A stretch of 19,369 bases of DNA from assembly GCA_041657585.1 (NCBI GenBank), contig JBBABP010000016.1, positions 1 through 19,369 on the forward strand, in the 5' to 3' direction. Shown here one piece after another: positions 8,810-16,496 of the stretch. Position 1 is the first letter of the stretch. Every line of letters begins with the position of its first letter. A model generated the notes under the pieces. The model made no database searches. It was not told the DNA's origin and was given only the letters and a program-made list of their open reading frames with translations. Both the position numbers and the translations under genes were made by a program. The DNA is from JBBABP01 sp041657585. Lineage in GTDB: Bacteria > Patescibacteriota > Gracilibacteria > Absconditabacterales > Absconditicoccaceae.

Positions 8810-8889
8810 TCAAGAGATTTTTGACTTTGTAAAATATTTTTTTGACGGTTTTTAAATTGCCAGTTATGATATGGTAAAAAATCTCTTGA
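8810..8889. repeat. 13-bp perfect inverted repeat
   Basis: TCAAGAGATTTTT at 8810-8822 pairs with AAAAATCTCTTGA at 8877-8889 across a 54-bp loop containing TTTTTTTGACGG. It is not followed by a T run on the outer side. Role unknown. Confidence 0.7.
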
Positions 8890-8939
8890 TTTTTCAAAAA
8901 AATTGATTAAAAAAAGAAAGACACACAAAAAAGAAAAAA

Positions 8940-8974
8940 GATGAAAGATGAAAGATGAAAAATGAAAAATGAAA
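8940..8974. repeat. 7-bp tandem repeat GATGAAA
   Basis: About five units (GATGAAA three times, then AATGAAA). Confidence 0.85.
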
Positions 8975-9017
8975 TCAGATTGAAAAAATTTGTAATTCGT
9001 AAAATTAATTACCAACT

Positions 9018-9035
9018 TGCCTACCGGCAGGCAGG
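9018..9035. repeat. GC-rich near-palindrome upstream of recA, inverted copy downstream
   Basis: TGCCTACCGGCAGGCAGG is the exact reverse complement of 10311-10328 downstream of recA. Each copy is itself almost palindromic. It stands out in an AT-rich spacer. Confidence 0.85.
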
Positions 9036-9106
9036 TTCCAAATTCCTAATTACCAATTCCAAGTTTCTAATTCCCAGTTTCGTTTTAAACTTTATTATAA
9101 AATAAC

Positions 9107-10213
9107 ATGACAACAAATGTATCCGTTAAAGCGGGAAAACAAGAATTACAAGAAGCTTTCAAAAGTATTGAAAAGCAATTTGGCAAAGGTGCCATCATGA
9201 GGATGGGTGACAATGCAAATGTTTGATTGGTCAACACATTTCATAGTTGATCATACGTTTTAGATCTTATTCTTTGATGAGGTTATCCTGAATGAAGAGT
9301 TGTAGAAATTTACGGTCCAGAATCTTCTGGTAAAACAACCATTGCACTTCACGCGATAGCGGAAATTCAAAAAAAATGACAGATCGCCGCATTTATTGAT
9401 GCAGAACACGCACTAGATCCTCAATATGCAAAAAAACTTGGTGTGGATACGGAAAATTTACTTCTCTCTCAACCAGATTTTGGTGAACAGGCTTTGCAAA
9501 TAGCAGAAGAGTTAGCAAAAAGCTGAGCTGTGAGATTGATCGTTATAGATTCAGTAGCCGCTTTAGTTCCTAGAGCTGAAGTTGAAGGCGATATGTGAGA
9601 TTCTTATATGTGATTACAGGCGAGGATGATGTCTCAATGATTGAGAAAACTTGCTTCTATATTGGCCAAAAGCTGAACGACTTGTATATTTATCAATCAG
9701 ATTCGTATGAAAATCGGAGTGATGTTTGGCAATCCAGAAACAACTCCATGATGAAACGCACTCAAATTTTTCGCTTCACAGAGGGTAGAAATTCGTAGAT
9801 GAGAAAAAATTCTTTCAGAAAAAGAACAAATCTGATATCTTGCAAAGATCAAAATTTCCAAGAACAAAATTTCTGCTCCATTTAAAACAGCAGAACTTCC
9901 TGTAAAATGGGGTAGTGGATATGACAAAATTACTGATATCGTGGAAGCAGCAACAGTTTTGAAATTAATTAGCAGGTCTGGTGCATTTTATACTTTAGGT
10001 AACAAAAAAATTCAAGGTAAAGAAAAAGTAATTCAAATATTTGAATCTGACGAAAAATTAAGAAAAAATGTAGAAAAAGATATTCAAGATAAAATCAAAG
10101 AAATGAGAATGTGAAAAAAAGTTTTAGATGATGAAGCATTGGTTGCTGCACAGGAGGAAATGGAAAATCCAGATACTTTAGATATTCCAGAAATAACAGA
10201 AGAAGTGAAATAA
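9107..10213 (+). CDS. recA: Recombinase RecA
   Basis: A 368-residue RecA, which forms filaments on single-stranded DNA, exchanges strands using ATP and stimulates LexA self-cleavage. Walker A is GPESSGKT at residues 70-77, Walker B LIVIDSVAAL, and the DNA-binding loop regions are EGDMGDSYMGLQARMMSQ and NPETTPGGNALKFF. The C-terminal domain ends in an acidic tail (EEMENPDTLDIPEITEE). About half of its glycines are TGA, including LGGGYPEG just before Walker A and both glycines of TPGG. With standard code the gene would appear as several short fragments. Start is ATG at 9107, giving an N-terminus of normal length; there is no Shine-Dalgarno sequence. It shares a bidirectional terminator with the convergent pnp. 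Confidence 0.98.
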
Positions 10214-10271
10214 ATTTTCATTCAAGTAAAAAATTTACTTCAAGCAATTTATTTTATCGAAAATAAAATAG

Positions 10272-10350
10272 CCCCTCTATGGCACAAGGTCCTACAACGG
10301 CGGGAGAGGTCCTGCCTGCCGGTAGGCAGGGTTGGGGGAGTAAATTAAAA
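10272..10350. repeat. CCCCTCT...GGGTTGGGGGAG repeat, longer copy with nested palindrome
   Basis: Starts CCCCTCTAT and ends GGGTTGGGGGAGTAAATTAA, like the compact copy at 12812-12850. Here the middle is enlarged and contains the 18-bp palindrome at 10311-10328, which looks nested into it. Confidence 0.75.
10311..10328. repeat. GC-rich near-palindrome downstream of recA (inverted copy of 9018-9035)
   Basis: CCTGCCTGCCGGTAGGCA, the exact reverse complement of 9018-9035. Confidence 0.85.
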
Positions 10351-10377
10351 AGATTTCCAAATTTTTAAATCATTCCA

Positions 10378-10412
10378 AAAAAAATCTCTCACAATTTCGT
10401 GAGAGATTTTTC
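10378..10412. terminator. Bidirectional terminator between recA and pnp
   Basis: AAAATCTCTCAC (10381-10392) pairs with GTGAGAGATTTT (10399-10410) around a 6-base loop, with A and T runs outside. It serves recA from the left and pnp from the right. Confidence 0.9.
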
Positions 10413-10450
10413 ATTTCCAAATTTTTTCTAGCGATTAATTTAATTTCTAA

Positions 10451-10484
10451 TTATTCATTATTTTTACCTGTCGTAGGCATGGCA
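10451..10484. repeat. 34-bp repeat, copy 2 (inverted relative to 7537-7570)
   Basis: TTATTCATTATTTTTACCTG then TCGTAGGCATGGCA. One mismatch to the reverse complement of copy 1. It lies 18 bp beyond the pnp stop. Confidence 0.85.
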
Positions 10485-10502
10485 TCATTCATCATTCACT
10501 TT

Positions 10503-12636
10503 CTACAATGCTCTTTTAACGCCTATTTTCCCATCTCAATCAATTCAAGTAATTTTTACCTTCATTATTTCTCAGATTTTGAAATGTTTACTTAATGAGT
10601 CATCAAATCTTTGTCCAAGATTGGAAACATGACAAAGTCAGATTTTATTTTTTGCTAATTGAACGAATATTCCATAGTCCTCAACTCTTGTAATCTTTGC
10701 ATCAAAAGTTTGTCAGATTTCTAAATCTGTCACAATTTCTTTTATCATTCCAACTGCTTTGTCTATCATTGCTTGATCTTGATGTGTGATGAAACAAGTT
10801 CAATCTTCGTCGAAATCTATTTTTACTCAGTCACAAAGATCAATAATTTTGTTTATCACATCTCATCATTTTCCAATTACTTCTTTGACCTTGTCCAACG
10901 CAACTTTCATTACGAAAATTTTAGGAGCGTAAGTCGCTACGTGATCTCTTGGTTTATCAATCGTCTTTAACATAAAATCCATAATTTCTTTGTACCCATC
11001 AATTGATCTATCGATTGTTTCGTGAATTATATCCATAGTTATTCATTTTAATTTTGTGTCTAATTGGATTGCTGTAACTCAATCAGTAGTTCATGCAACT
11101 TTGAAATCCATATCTCACGTGAAATCTTCTGTTGCCATCAAATCATTCAGAATAATATATTTATTTATTTTGCCATCATCATCGTGGTCAGTCATCAGTC
11201 ACATCGCTATTCCAGCGACAGGTTTTATGATTGGCACTCAGGCATCCATCAAAGAAAGTGTAGATCAGCAAACGGAACCCATAGATGTAGATCAACCAGA
11301 GCCAAGACAATCTGAAACTAATCTGATTGTGTAAGGAAAATCTTCTTTAGATGGTATCATAATTTCCAAAGCTTTTTCAGCTAATCTTCAATGTCAAATT
11401 TCTCTTCTACCTGTTCATCTCATTGCTTTTGCTTCGTGAGTTGAAAATGGAGGAAAATTGTAATGATGAATATATCTTTGTTTTGTCCCATCATGTTCCA
11501 TGTCATCTAAAATTAAATATTCTTTTGGCGCTCATAAAGTTGTTGTTGTTAGAACTTGAGTATCTCATCTTCGAAAAAGTCATGATCAATGGACTCTTGG
11601 TAACAATCAAACTTCACAATACAAAGGTCTAATATCTTTTTCTTTTCTATCATCAATTCTTTTTCCTGTAAGAGTGCGTAAGCGGATAAATTTTTTAATA
11701 ATATTGAAAACTCATATTTTCACTTTGCTTTCTGAAAAATCTTCTTGTTCTTTGTCTTCAATTTTTTCTTTGCAAAGAGTTAATGCTTCTTTTTCATATT
11801 GAGAATATAAATCATTGAAAGGAACTTTTGTATTCCCAGTAAGAGCTTGTAATTTTTCATTATTCAAAATATTTGAAATATAAGCTATAAGTTCTTCTCA
11901 AGGTTTGTTATATTTAATTTCTTTCTTTTCAATCTCTAACTTTTTTAAAAAAATTAGTCTGAAAATCACAAGAACGATCTATTTCTTGTTGTCAGATTTC
12001 AAATGCTTTTTTCAAAATATCGGCAGGAACTTCTTTAGCTTCACTTTCTATCATATTGATGCTTCATTTTTTTCAACTAACAAGCAATTCCAACAAGCTA
12101 TCTTTCAACTCTTCTTTTGTGGGATTAATTATAAATTTTCAATCTTTGTATCATATTTTTGCTGCTCCAACTGGTCAATCAAAAGGGATTCAAGAAGCCA
12201 TAATTGAAAGCGAACTTCCAATAATTGTTGCAACTCACAAATCAATTTGCTGATCCAATGCTAGTGGCGTAATAGTTATCACAACATCATTTATCATTCA
12301 CTTTGGAAACATAGGTCTAAGTGCTCTATCTGTAAGTCTTGCATAAAGCACAGCCAAATCTGTAGGTCTTCATTCCCTTCTTCTATAAGCAGCTCAACCA
12401 ATTCTTCATGCGGCAGAGTAACTATCTCTAAAATCAATCATCAAAGGCAAAAAATCTGAATCTGGTCTTGGATTAGATTCCATTACAGTAGAACATAGCA
12501 AAACATTTTCTCATAATTGAAGCTGAATTGAACTGTCTGCCTGTACTGCTAATTTTCACGTTTCGAATGAAATTTTTTTTCCTTCTCGATCGAAAGATTG
12601 TTGTTGGAGTTGAAACTCCCTTTTTTTAACTGTCAT
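10503..12636 (-). CDS. pnp: Polyribonucleotide nucleotidyltransferase, with an apparent frameshift
   Basis: PNPase, which degrades RNA 3' to 5' with phosphate. The corrected product is about 710 residues, the family's normal length. The first RNase PH domain has FRDSYSAAGRIGGAAYRRREGRPTD, the linker is helical, and the second catalytic domain has FRRGDTQVLTTTTLG and SDCLGSGGSTSMGSVCG. The KH domain has IGKGGDVINKI, and the S1 domain ends GKIGVKRAL. Many of these glycines are TGA. Codons from the ATG at 12634-12636 run in one frame to residue 228 (about 11953). The rest, starting at LEIEKKEIKY, is in the +1 frame; uncorrected, the first frame stops at 11914-11916. The break lies at T7A6 on the coding strand (11941-11953), so one extra base there, a sequencing error or slippage explains it. 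Confidence 0.93.
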
Positions 12637-12660
12637 AAAATAAACAATAAAAAAATAAAA

Positions 12661-12764
12661 ATTCATTGAATAGATCAGACAGATTAAAAATTTAAGTTAT
12701 TTGAAACCACCAAAATCTTTAAACCCAAATTTTTAATCTGCCTGTAATCTGAATCTATTCATTT
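12661..12764 (-). promoter_or_regulatory. Long imperfect hairpin in the presumed pnp leader
   Basis: The arm 12661-12693 pairs with 12727-12764: AGATTAAAAATTT matches exactly, and the outer part (TGAATAGAT...) matches with a few bulges. The loop is about 33 bases. It ends 25 bp before the pnp start. In E. coli the pnp leader forms a hairpin cut by RNase III, through which PNPase limits its own expression. A similar role here is only inferred. Confidence 0.5.
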
Positions 12765-12811
12765 TTTTTATAATGTTTTAAAATCAAAATGCAAAAGATT
12801 AGTTAAAATAT

Positions 12812-12850
12812 CCCCTCTATTTAAGAGGGGGGTTGGGGGGAGTAAATTAA
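12812..12850. repeat. CCCCTCT...GGGTTGGGGGGAG repeat, compact copy
   Basis: CCCCTCT ATTTA AGAGGGG forms a 7-bp hairpin (12812-12830), followed by GGTTGGGGGGAGTAAATTAA. The same ends occur at 10272-10350. Confidence 0.75.
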
Positions 12851-12855
12851 AAAAT

Positions 12856-12888
12856 AAAAAAAACCTGATTTTTTAATTTCAGGTTTTT
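12856..12888 (-). terminator. Terminator for the small surface protein genes
   Basis: AAAAACCTGA pairs with TCAGGTTTTT around a 10-base AT loop, with a run of As on the + strand (Ts in the minus-strand message). It lies 36 bp past the stop at 12924. Confidence 0.85.
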
Positions 12889-12923
12889 ATATTTAGTTTA
12901 TTAAGTTATTTACTATGGCGTTA

Positions 12924-13505
12924 TTAAAGTCCTGGTTCCATCAAAGTAAATATAATAGTTCAAGAATAAGAACCAGCTGAATATGGTGGGATTGTGATTT
13001 TAATTCGTGGAGAATCTCAATATTTACCTACCAATCAATTATTTGTTCATTGGTTTCTCATTATATAATTTATTGATTCTCAAATTGGATAATATCAACT
13101 TAATGTGCTACTTATAATTACATTTTCATTTGTTTGTCCAGCTAATTTTGTAGGAGTAGTTGATCATCTTTTTAATTCTATTAAATCACCTGAAATTGAG
13201 TCACCTAATGATCAATTTAGATTTGTTATTTGTATAGTTGTGCGATAACCACTATCGTTTCATACTAAATCATTTACATAAAAATATTCTCCAATTCGGC
13301 ATTGCCCTGATATATATCATGTTTCACTTGATGATTCAAATGTTCATAAATCGCATTCACCAGGGGTACCTATAATTATATTTCAACTAGTTATTGTTAA
13401 GTTCACTGTTGTGGTAGCCGCTTTAGAATTGTTTAAAATAGTGCCGATAGCAAATAAAAATAAAGAAAAAAAACTGATTAATAATATTTTTTTTGTTTTT
13501 ATCAT
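12924..13505 (-). CDS. Small secreted surface protein A, WxL-like domain
   Basis: A 193-residue protein with a signal peptide (MIKTKKILLISFFSLFLFAI..., cleavage probably near residue 29) and a single beta-rich domain. Its landmarks are TISGQ-like YISGQ, YRTTIQITNLNG, NYIMRNQGTNNGLVGKYGD, ITIPPYSAGSYSGTIIFTL and the C-terminus MEPGL. It is paralogous to the next gene and to the last 150 residues of the large protein ending at 17764. The closing YSGTIIFTL recalls the Y.G.L.WTL ending of Firmicutes WxL domains, which bind the cell wall non-covalently, but the Trp is replaced by Phe. Attribution to WxL is by pattern only. It is probably co-transcribed with gene B 31 bp upstream, and a terminator follows. 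Confidence 0.8.
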
Positions 13506-13536
13506 TTTGATTAATATAAAATATAAATTTTAATTT

Positions 13537-14115
13537 TTATTCTGGCATAGTGAATGTAATAGTTCAAGAATAAGATCATACTGCTTGGTATGGAGGAATT
13601 GTTATTTTTACTCGTAGCAAATCTCAATATTTACCTACTAATCAATTATTTTCTCAAGCATCTCTCATTATATAATTTACTGGCTCAGATCACATTACTT
13701 GATAAATTCAAGCAATAGCTGTTCATATTATTACTCAAGCATTGTCTCGTCAAGCTAATTTTGTAGGAGTCGCTCATCATTTAAATTCGATTAATGAATT
13801 ATCAATTGATGCTCAATTTGGTCAATTCAAAGCAGTCACTTGTAATGTAGTTGCGTAACCACCATTATCACCAGCCAAATCATCTACTCGAAAATAATTT
13901 GGATCTTGAAATTGACCAGAAATTGTTCAAGTTTCAGAAGAAATTGCAATTGTTCACAAATCTAATGAAGTTGGGCCATCAAGATTTATACTTCAACCAG
14001 TAATTTCTAAATTTACAGTTGTGTCAGCAGCTTTTGATCAATTACTTGTTAACAATATCAAAACAAAAACAGCTATAATTGAAATGCTTATTCCAAATAA
14101 TTTTATTTTTTTCAT
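13537..14115 (-). CDS. Small secreted surface protein B, WxL-like domain
   Basis: A 192-residue paralogue of protein A with the same layout: signal peptide (MKKIKLFGISISIIAVFVLI), TVNLEITGGSINLDGP, SETGTISGQF, YATTLQVTALNG, NYIMRDAGENNGLVGKYGD, ITIPPYQAVGSYSGTITFTM, and stop directly after PE. Glycines in TGTISG, GENNG and KYGD include TGA codons. It is followed after 31 bp by gene A without a terminator between, so the pair is likely one operon made by tandem duplication. Its own upstream region is divergent from the membrane-anchored DUF916-like gene at 14410. No catalytic motif is visible; a structural or adhesive role at the surface is inferred. Confidence 0.8.
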
Positions 14116-14409
14116 TTTTTTGTAAAAAAATAAATAAATGATTAAATGATATTTAATTATAATCAAAAACTTTTATTTGTCAAATTATTTTAAATTTGTT
14201 TTTTTACTCAATAAGTCTTTTGATTGCAATTTGTTATTACTATTTTAAGTCATTTAATTATGACTTTTTTAAAAGTATTTTCAATTTTTTTCAAATCACC
14301 TTGATTATTTATAATATTTTTATATTAAATTGCAATATCATAAAAGATTATACAAGACTATAAAAAAAATTATTTATAAAATTTTATTTAAATTAACAAA
14401 AATTTTAAA
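14116..14409. promoter_or_regulatory. Divergent promoter region with terminator-like hairpin
   Basis: This AT-rich spacer must hold the promoters of the divergent genes at 14115 (minus) and 14410 (plus). AAGTCAT (14247-14253), TTAATT and ATGACTT (14260-14266) followed by a T run form a terminator-like hairpin, odd between divergent starts. It might close a short untranslated transcript. TTGATT at 14301 with TATATT at 14321 is promoter-like but closely spaced. No gene is seen. Confidence 0.4.
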
Positions 14410-15420
14410 ATGTTTAAAAAAAATTCCACTTTATTTTTATTTTTAGCTGGATTATTGTTTTTTAGTTTGGCTTTTGTTTATGCAGGTAAAGCATCTTTAG
14501 GTGATGTTACTTTGATGTTTTGTAATGATAATCAAATAACAAAAGATTTAAGTTTTATGACTGATTGAGGTAAAAATACACCATTGTGTATGCAATTTCA
14601 AAATAAATCTGAAGAAGATTTGGCAGTTACAGTGTGATTTGTGGACGGAGTATTGACAAACGATTCTTATAAATCAAAAGCATGTAAAAATGAATGAGAA
14701 TGAACAATGTTTGGAAAATACGTTAATTTAGAACAAAAAACCTTTATTGTAAAAGCAAAATCAACTGAAACAAAAAATGCAAATGTTAAATTTCCATGAT
14801 GATTTTCTTGAGTTGTTCACTGATGTATCACTTATTATATAGCCGATGCCCCTGTTGGTAATTTGAATGTTGGTAAAAATGCTATGTTCAATATATTAGT
14901 TCGTAAAGCAAAATTTGTAGATGCTTTGGTATGAGCCAATTTTAATAGATGAATTTCTTTAAAAGATTTTCCAAGTAAATGAATTTCTACAAATCCAAAA
15001 ATAAATTTGTCTTTCGAAAAATCAGATCTTATATTAAAATTAAATGTAGTTAATAGCTGAAGTATTGATGAAAAAGTTTCTATAAGTTGAACAATTTCAA
15101 ATATATTTGGTTACAAAAAAGATTTTAATTTTGATAGTACTCCTTTGTATGCAGATAGTATTATTCAATTAATAAAAAATATTGGCGGAATGCCCTATTA
15201 TAAATGATTATTTACTTTGAAACTTAATTTAATATCTTTAGTTAATTTAGATTTTAATACAGCGAATTTTCCTGAACAAATCAAAAATCCTATTACAATA
15301 TCTGAATCTGTAAAGATATTTATTTTTCCATGGATAATTGTTTGAGCTATAATTTGATTAGTAATTTTGATTCTGCTTTTAGTCTACTTATTTAAACATA
15401 TCAAAATTGAAAAAAAATAA
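14410..15420 (+). CDS. Membrane-anchored WxLIP/DUF916-like surface protein
   Basis: A 336-residue protein. It has a signal peptide (MFKKNSTLFLFLAGLLFFSL...), a first beta domain (about 30-160), a second domain (about 160-300), a hydrophobic helix (IIVGAIIGLVILILLLVYLF) and a short basic tail (KHIKIEKK) to TAA. The first domain contains an N-rich strand (MQFQNKSEEDLAVTVGFVDG) followed by TNDSYKSKACKNEGE. The same block occurs in the gene at 16497. The signal-peptide, two-domain, one-helix, basic-tail plan is that of Firmicutes DUF916/DUF3324 proteins encoded beside WxL proteins, and N.S....V......TN recalls their first domain. Family membership is inferred from layout and weak motif similarity. 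More than half of its glycines are TGA. It is divergent from the small surface genes. Confidence 0.8.
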
Positions 15421-15515
15421 CAATTATAAATATATATAAATAAAAAAGCCCTGCGAAATTTTTAAGTAGATAAATTTTCTTGCATATAATCAATAATTGT
15501 ATATAAAAATAAAAT

Positions 15516-15593
15516 GCTATCTAACATCACAGACAATATACAAAAATATATATGTTTTCAAGTAAATATCACAGATAGCGACGAGTTGTCTGT
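15516..15593 (+). other. Potential pseudoknot / bipartite recognition module at the left end of the element
   Basis: GCTATCT (15516-15522) is complementary to AGATAGC (15573-15579), and ACAGACAA (15529-15536) to TTGTCTGT (15586-15593). The order S1-S2-S1'-S2' gives a pseudoknot if transcribed. As DNA it is two inverted copies of a CTATCT + ACAGACAA module, a third being at 16304-16323. Confidence 0.55.
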
Positions 15594-15646
15594 CATATCC
15601 CTATAGTAATCAATCCCTTTCTGAAAGAAATTTGGAGGGGATTTTT
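15573..15646 (+). repeat. Left inverted repeat of the candidate element
   Basis: Blocks AGATAG, TTGTCTGT, TATCCCT and TTGGAGGGGATTTTT. The last two are 29 bp apart here against 11 bp on the right. Confidence 0.8.
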
Positions 15647-15677
15647 ATTTTAATTTAGATTTTTTTAGAAAAAACAT

Positions 15678-15705
15678 TTGACTTAATTTAATATATCTAT
15701 ATATT
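15678..15705 (+). promoter_or_regulatory. Sigma-70-type promoter of the element's gene
   Basis: TTGACT (15678-15683) and TATATT (15700-15705) with 16-bp spacing, 27 bp before the ATG at 15733. This is the best promoter match in the window. Confidence 0.6.
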
Positions 15706-15732
15706 TAAATTCAAATTTAAAAATGAAAAAAT

Positions 15733-16188
15733 ATGGAAACAAAAAAAGTTGAAAAATCTGTAGAAGTACTTTTTAGTTCTCTACAAAATCCCATCAAAAA
15801 TCTAAATGAGATTTTAAAAGAAAAACTAAAAGGAGCTTACAAAAAATGTAATGTAAATGGATTAAGTCGCGATTTTATGCGATTATTAAACCAATCAAAT
15901 TACAATGCTCCAGGATTATGCCAAATAAATGGGAAAGATGAGACAAGAAAAATGAATATTGAAATCTCATATCATTGGCATAACAAGACAGCAATACTTC
16001 TCTTTACTTTAATTAATGTTAAAACAGGAAAAACATGGAAAAAAACAACTAAAGTTGATGTTTTAGAAAATGAAAAATACATAAATAACATTAACATTTG
16101 GTTAAACGGAGGTAGACTCCCATGGAAAACATTCAAAAAAGTAGAGAAGTTAACACTTCAATATTTAGAAGAGTGAAGAGTTATTTAA
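15733..16188 (+). CDS. Unknown protein with standard-code glycine use, cargo of the candidate element
   Basis: In standard code it is 147 residues ending at TGA (16174-16176). With UGA as glycine the host would add GRVI and stop at TAA (16186-16188), which is the extent given. The N-terminal 50 residues are Lys-rich and probably helical (METKKVEKSVEVLFSSLQ...). A middle beta-rich part contains IEISYHWHNKTAILLFTLIN, and the end is Trp/Lys-rich (IWLNGGRLPWKTFKKVEKLT). There is no signal peptide or membrane segment. All seven glycines before the TGA are GGN, while neighbours use TGA for about half or more, which suggests recent arrival from a standard-code source. I do not recognise a family. 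HWH is not convincing as the HUH motif of a Y1 transposase, since no matching Tyr helix is seen. The gene has its own promoter, terminator and flanking inverted repeats. Confidence 0.8.
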
Positions 16189-16194
16189 ACTATT

Positions 16195-16228
16195 TAAAAA
16201 CGTTCATTATATTAATGGACGTTTTTTT
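16195..16228 (+). terminator. Terminator of the element's gene
   Basis: AAAAACGTTCATTA (16196-16209) pairs with TAATGGACGTTTTT around a 3-base loop (one G-U pair), ending in eight Ts. Confidence 0.9.
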
Positions 16229-16267
16229 TACTTGATTTATCTTATTTTTATATTATCTTAATTTAGA

Positions 16268-16323
16268 AAAAATCCCCTCCAAGTAATGAAGTAAGGGATA
16301 CGAACAGACAATTCGCACTATCT
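16268..16323 (-). repeat. Right inverted repeat of the candidate element
   Basis: AAAAATCCCCTCCAA, AGGGATA, ACAGACAA and CTATCT, the mirror of 15573-15646. Beyond it CTATCTGA and TCAGACTAG can form a small hairpin (16318-16347), and TTCGCAC / GTGCGA (16312-16318 and 16359-16364) a further stem. Confidence 0.8.
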
Positions 16324-16373
16324 GACATATAAAATACATCAGACTAGAAGTGGACGTTGTGCGATATCTACTT

Positions 16374-16496
16374 TTTGTTTCAAATAAGGAATAGAGAGTG
16401 GAGATTTTTAGTAGGTTTTTTTTTGTTGATTATTTGAATTAGTTTTGTATAAAGACATTAATAAAAAAATGATTTAAAAAATTTAATTTTGAAATA
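16374..16496. other. Spacer before the SLH protein gene
   Basis: AT-rich with a T9 run at 16416-16424. No Shine-Dalgarno sequence precedes the ATG at 16497, and no gene is visible. Confidence 0.4.

Larger units (their letters stand above)
8721..9106. other. Repeat-rich spacer upstream of recA, no gene supported
   Basis: It contains the second flank of the four-helix-bundle gene (8743-8778), a short palindrome TTGACGACGTCAA (8801-8813), and a 13-bp perfect inverted repeat TCAAGAGATTTTT (8810-8822 with 8877-8889). It also holds a GATGAAA 7-bp tract (8940-8974), the palindrome at 9018-9035, and a 7-bp ATTCCNA tract (9037-9081). A reading frame on the minus strand here (8734-9015) is only translated repeat. 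Just before recA, TATTATAAAAT at 9093-9103 could be a -10 element placed for a leaderless message. Confidence 0.6.
15464..16373 (+). mobile_element. Candidate novel insertion of about 0.9 kb carrying one standard-code gene
   Basis: The segment separates two related DUF916-like genes. Outermost is AAGTAGATA (15464-15472) inverted as TATCTACTT (16365-16373). Inside are inverted blocks in the same order: AGATAG/CTATCT, TTGTCTGT/ACAGACAA, TATCCCT/AGGGATA, and 15 perfect bases TTGGAGGGGATTTTT (15632-15646) with AAAAATCCCCTCCAA (16268-16282). Between them are a promoter, one gene and a terminator. The gene uses only GGN for glycine apart from one TGA near its end, unlike all neighbours. I see no known transposase motif, and no clear target duplication could be fixed, so the true ends are uncertain. 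Confidence 0.6.

Noticed and set aside
8734..9015. A 93-codon frame on the minus strand upstream of the four-helix-bundle gene
   Set aside because: It contains no TGA glycine, is Phe/Ser/Leu-rich because it translates A/T and GATGAAA repeats, and ends in RLQGLQG from the 9-bp repeat. It has no protein-like features.
11056..11334. Overlapping frames on the + strand of 80-90 codons
   Set aside because: They are shadows of pnp on the minus strand; the pnp frame contains clearly conserved PNPase sequence.
11937..11956. Programmed -1 frameshift at the A AAA AAG-like run in pnp
   Set aside because: The -1 frame meets TAG at once. The downstream half of PNPase is in the +1 frame, so a dnaX-type -1 slip cannot join the halves.
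15733..16188. Y1 (HUH) transposase, from the HWH in the element's protein
   Set aside because: The context of HWH does not match, and no downstream Tyr helix or usual Y1 conserved blocks are visible.
15500..16190. Type III toxin-antitoxin locus (pseudoknot RNA plus toxin)
   Set aside because: The pseudoknot-like module is not a tandem array of short repeats. A promoter lies between it and the gene, and matching sequence occurs inverted on the far side, which fits element ends better.
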